Source of the DNA: Methanobacterium sp. UBA8
Lineage (GTDB): Archaea > Methanobacteriota > Methanobacteria > Methanobacteriales > Methanobacteriaceae
Direction: 5' to 3'
Assembly (NCBI GenBank): GCA_002509665.1
Contig: DADN01000244.1
Location: 1-6,124 of the forward strand
Length of the DNA: 6,124 nt
The notes under the pieces were generated by a model. It was not told the origin of the DNA. It searched no databases and was given only the letters and a program-made list of their open reading frames with translations. Shown here piece after piece: positions 4,923 through 6,124 of the stretch (within the stretch, counting starts at the first letter, position 1; each line of letters begins with the position of its first letter). The position numbers and the translations under genes are program-made.

Positions 4923-6124
4923 ATGAAATTTGAACTATTTGGTAGGAAAAGTTCTGAATCATCAGGAGGCGGAAACTGCCCACCTGTAAAAGAAAATTTA
5001 GATATGTTTTGTTACCAGTGCTCTCAAACTGCTAGAGGAACTGGTTGTACAGTAAAAGGTGTTTGTGGAAAAGAAGCAACAGTTGCAAGACTTCAAGATA
5101 ATCTATTGTTTTCAATTAAAGGGATATCTGCATATCTTTACCACGCAAGAGAATTAGGATATACAGATCCAGAAGTAGATGGATTTTTAGAAAGAGGATT
5201 TTACTCCACACTAACAAATGTTAATCAGGATACAGGAGAATTTGTAAAACTTGCTCTTGAATCTGGGGAAATGAACATAAAAACAATGCAGCTTTTAAAG
5301 AAAGCTCTTATAGAAGAATATGGCGAACCTGAACCAACAGAAGTAAAAACTGGAACTGTAAAAGGGCAAGGTATCGTTGCTACAGGCCACAGCCTTAAAG
5401 CATTATATGAACTGCTTAAACAAACAGAAGGCACAGGAATTAACGTTTACACACATTCAGAGCTTCTTCCTGCACATGGATATCCTGAATTTAAAAAATT
5501 CGACCATCTTGTAGGGCAACTTGGAGGACCATGGTTCGATCAGAGGAAAACATTTTCAAAGTACCCTGTCGCAATTCTTGGAACATCAAACTGTGTATTA
5601 ATACCAACAGATGAATACAAAGAAAGGATGTTCACATCAGGAGTTGCACAGTTACCTGGAGTTCAACATATAGATGGTTACGACTTTACTCCGGTAATTG
5701 AAAAAGCAAAATCTTTACCTGAACTTCCAGATGAACCTGGAGAAAAAGTGTTCACAACAGGATTCGGAGCTTCCACAGTTCTGTCACTCGCGCCAAAAAT
5801 TAAAGAACTTGTAGAAGCTGGAAAAATAAGAAGATTCTTTGTAGTTGGAGGATGTGACTCCCCACTGCCAAAAACAAGTTATTACAGAGAATTTGTGAAA
5901 AATTTACCTGGGGACACAGTCGTATTAACACTTGCATGTGGTAAATACAGGTTCAATGACCTTCAGCTTGGTGATATCGAAGGAGTTCCAAGATTAATAG
6001 ACCTCGGCCAATGTAACGATGCAATAGTTGGAATTGACATTGTAGCTGCACTTTCAGAATTATTCGGCCTTCCAATAAACGAACTTCCTCTGACATTTGT
6101 TTTAAGCTGGATGGAACAGAAAGC
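4923..6124 (+). CDS. hcp: Hybrid cluster protein / hydroxylamine reductase, 3' end missing
   Basis: 400 codons are visible before the window edge. C30, C33, C42 and C48 form the C-x2-C-x8-C-x5-C pattern for the [4Fe-4S] cluster. The hybrid-cluster ligands are all seen, spaced as in Desulfovibrio Hcp: H156, E180, C224, C311 (the persulfide position), C339, C364, E398 and K400. Only about 105 residues separate C48 from the GQGIVATGH stretch, well short of the long form, so this is the compact archaeal/thermophile type lacking one helical bundle. The protein reduces hydroxylamine in vitro and is linked to NO and peroxide defence; it is cytoplasmic. The first 29 residues, Ser/Gly-rich with an extra C19, extend beyond the usual start two residues before the cluster. 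GGAGG at 4911-4915 precedes ATG by seven bases. Divergent from msvR. Confidence 0.95.
   Translation, partial: MKFELFGRKSSESSGGGNCPPVKENLDMFCYQCSQTARGTGCTVKGVCGKEATVARLQDNLLFSIKGISAYLYHARELGYTDPEVDGFLERGFYSTLTNVNQDTGEFVKLALESGEMNIKTMQLLKKALIEEYGEPEPTEVKTGTVKGQGIVATGHSLKALYELLKQTEGTGINVYTHSELLPAHGYPEFKKFDHLVGQLGGPWFDQRKTFSKYPVAILGTSNCVLIPTDEYKERMFTSGVAQLPGVQHIDGYDFTPVIEKAKSLPELPDEPGEKVFTTGFGASTVLSLAPKIKELVEAGKIRRFFVVGGCDSPLPKTSYYREFVKNLPGDTVVLTLACGKYRFNDLQLGDIEGVPRLIDLGQCNDAIVGIDIVAALSELFGLPINELPLTFVLSWMEQK

Noticed and set aside
4735..4983. 82-residue minus-strand open frame between msvR and hcp
   Set aside because: It runs antisense through the hcp promoter and start, has AT-rich low-complexity composition and shows no recognisable domain.
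5225..5434. 69-residue minus-strand open frame
   Set aside because: It is a shadow of hcp, whose plus-strand reading holds all cluster ligands.

Overview
The window looks like part of the chromosome of a mesophilic methanogenic archaeon of the Methanobacterium type. The evidence is AT-rich DNA with archaeal TATA boxes (TTTATATA, TTATATAT), ribosome binding sites of the GGTGAT and GGAGG kinds, T-run terminators, a regulator with the methanogen MsvR architecture (winged helix plus V4R domain), and a short archaeal-type hybrid cluster protein. The assignment rests on gene content and signals; no database search was possible.

Layout. (1) Positions 1-296 are the 3' end of a rubrerythrin-family (NADH peroxidase type) gene. 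(2) Positions 297-839 hold no protein gene. They hold a tandem array of related hairpin elements, including two 123-nt units that keep the same folds with different bases. (3) Positions 840-1094 encode a rubredoxin with a C-terminal extension. (4) Positions 1374-2060 encode a HAD-family phosphatase. (5) Positions 2281-3891 encode a metallophosphoesterase with an N-terminal Ig-like domain, starting at TTG behind a perfect ribosome binding site. (6) Positions 3902-4672, minus strand, encode an MsvR-like redox regulator that converges on the phosphoesterase with a 10-bp gap. (7) Positions 4673-4922 are a divergent control region. (8) From 4923 to the right edge runs hcp (hydroxylamine reductase / hybrid cluster protein), cut at codon 400.

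How the genes fit together. Rubrerythrin and rubredoxin are peroxide-defence partners. The MsvR-like regulator and Hcp form a second redox / nitrosative-stress unit. The hcp upstream region carries two copies of a TATA-box-plus-box module and a third inverted repeat close to the MsvR box TTCGTA-N4-TACGAA (recalled from the literature on Methanothermobacter). MsvR control of hcp is therefore the simplest reading. A separate 27-bp dyad lies near the predicted start of the regulator's own transcript.

The most novel item is the array before the rubredoxin gene. Its repeats share TACCGCCTCCG and a set of stems held by compensating changes and G-U pairs, which favour a plus-strand RNA. In the second unit, CACCCGAA (710-717) is perfectly complementary to the sequence around the rubredoxin ribosome binding site (827-834). 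This suggests a switch-like leader. I do not recognise it as any named RNA family.
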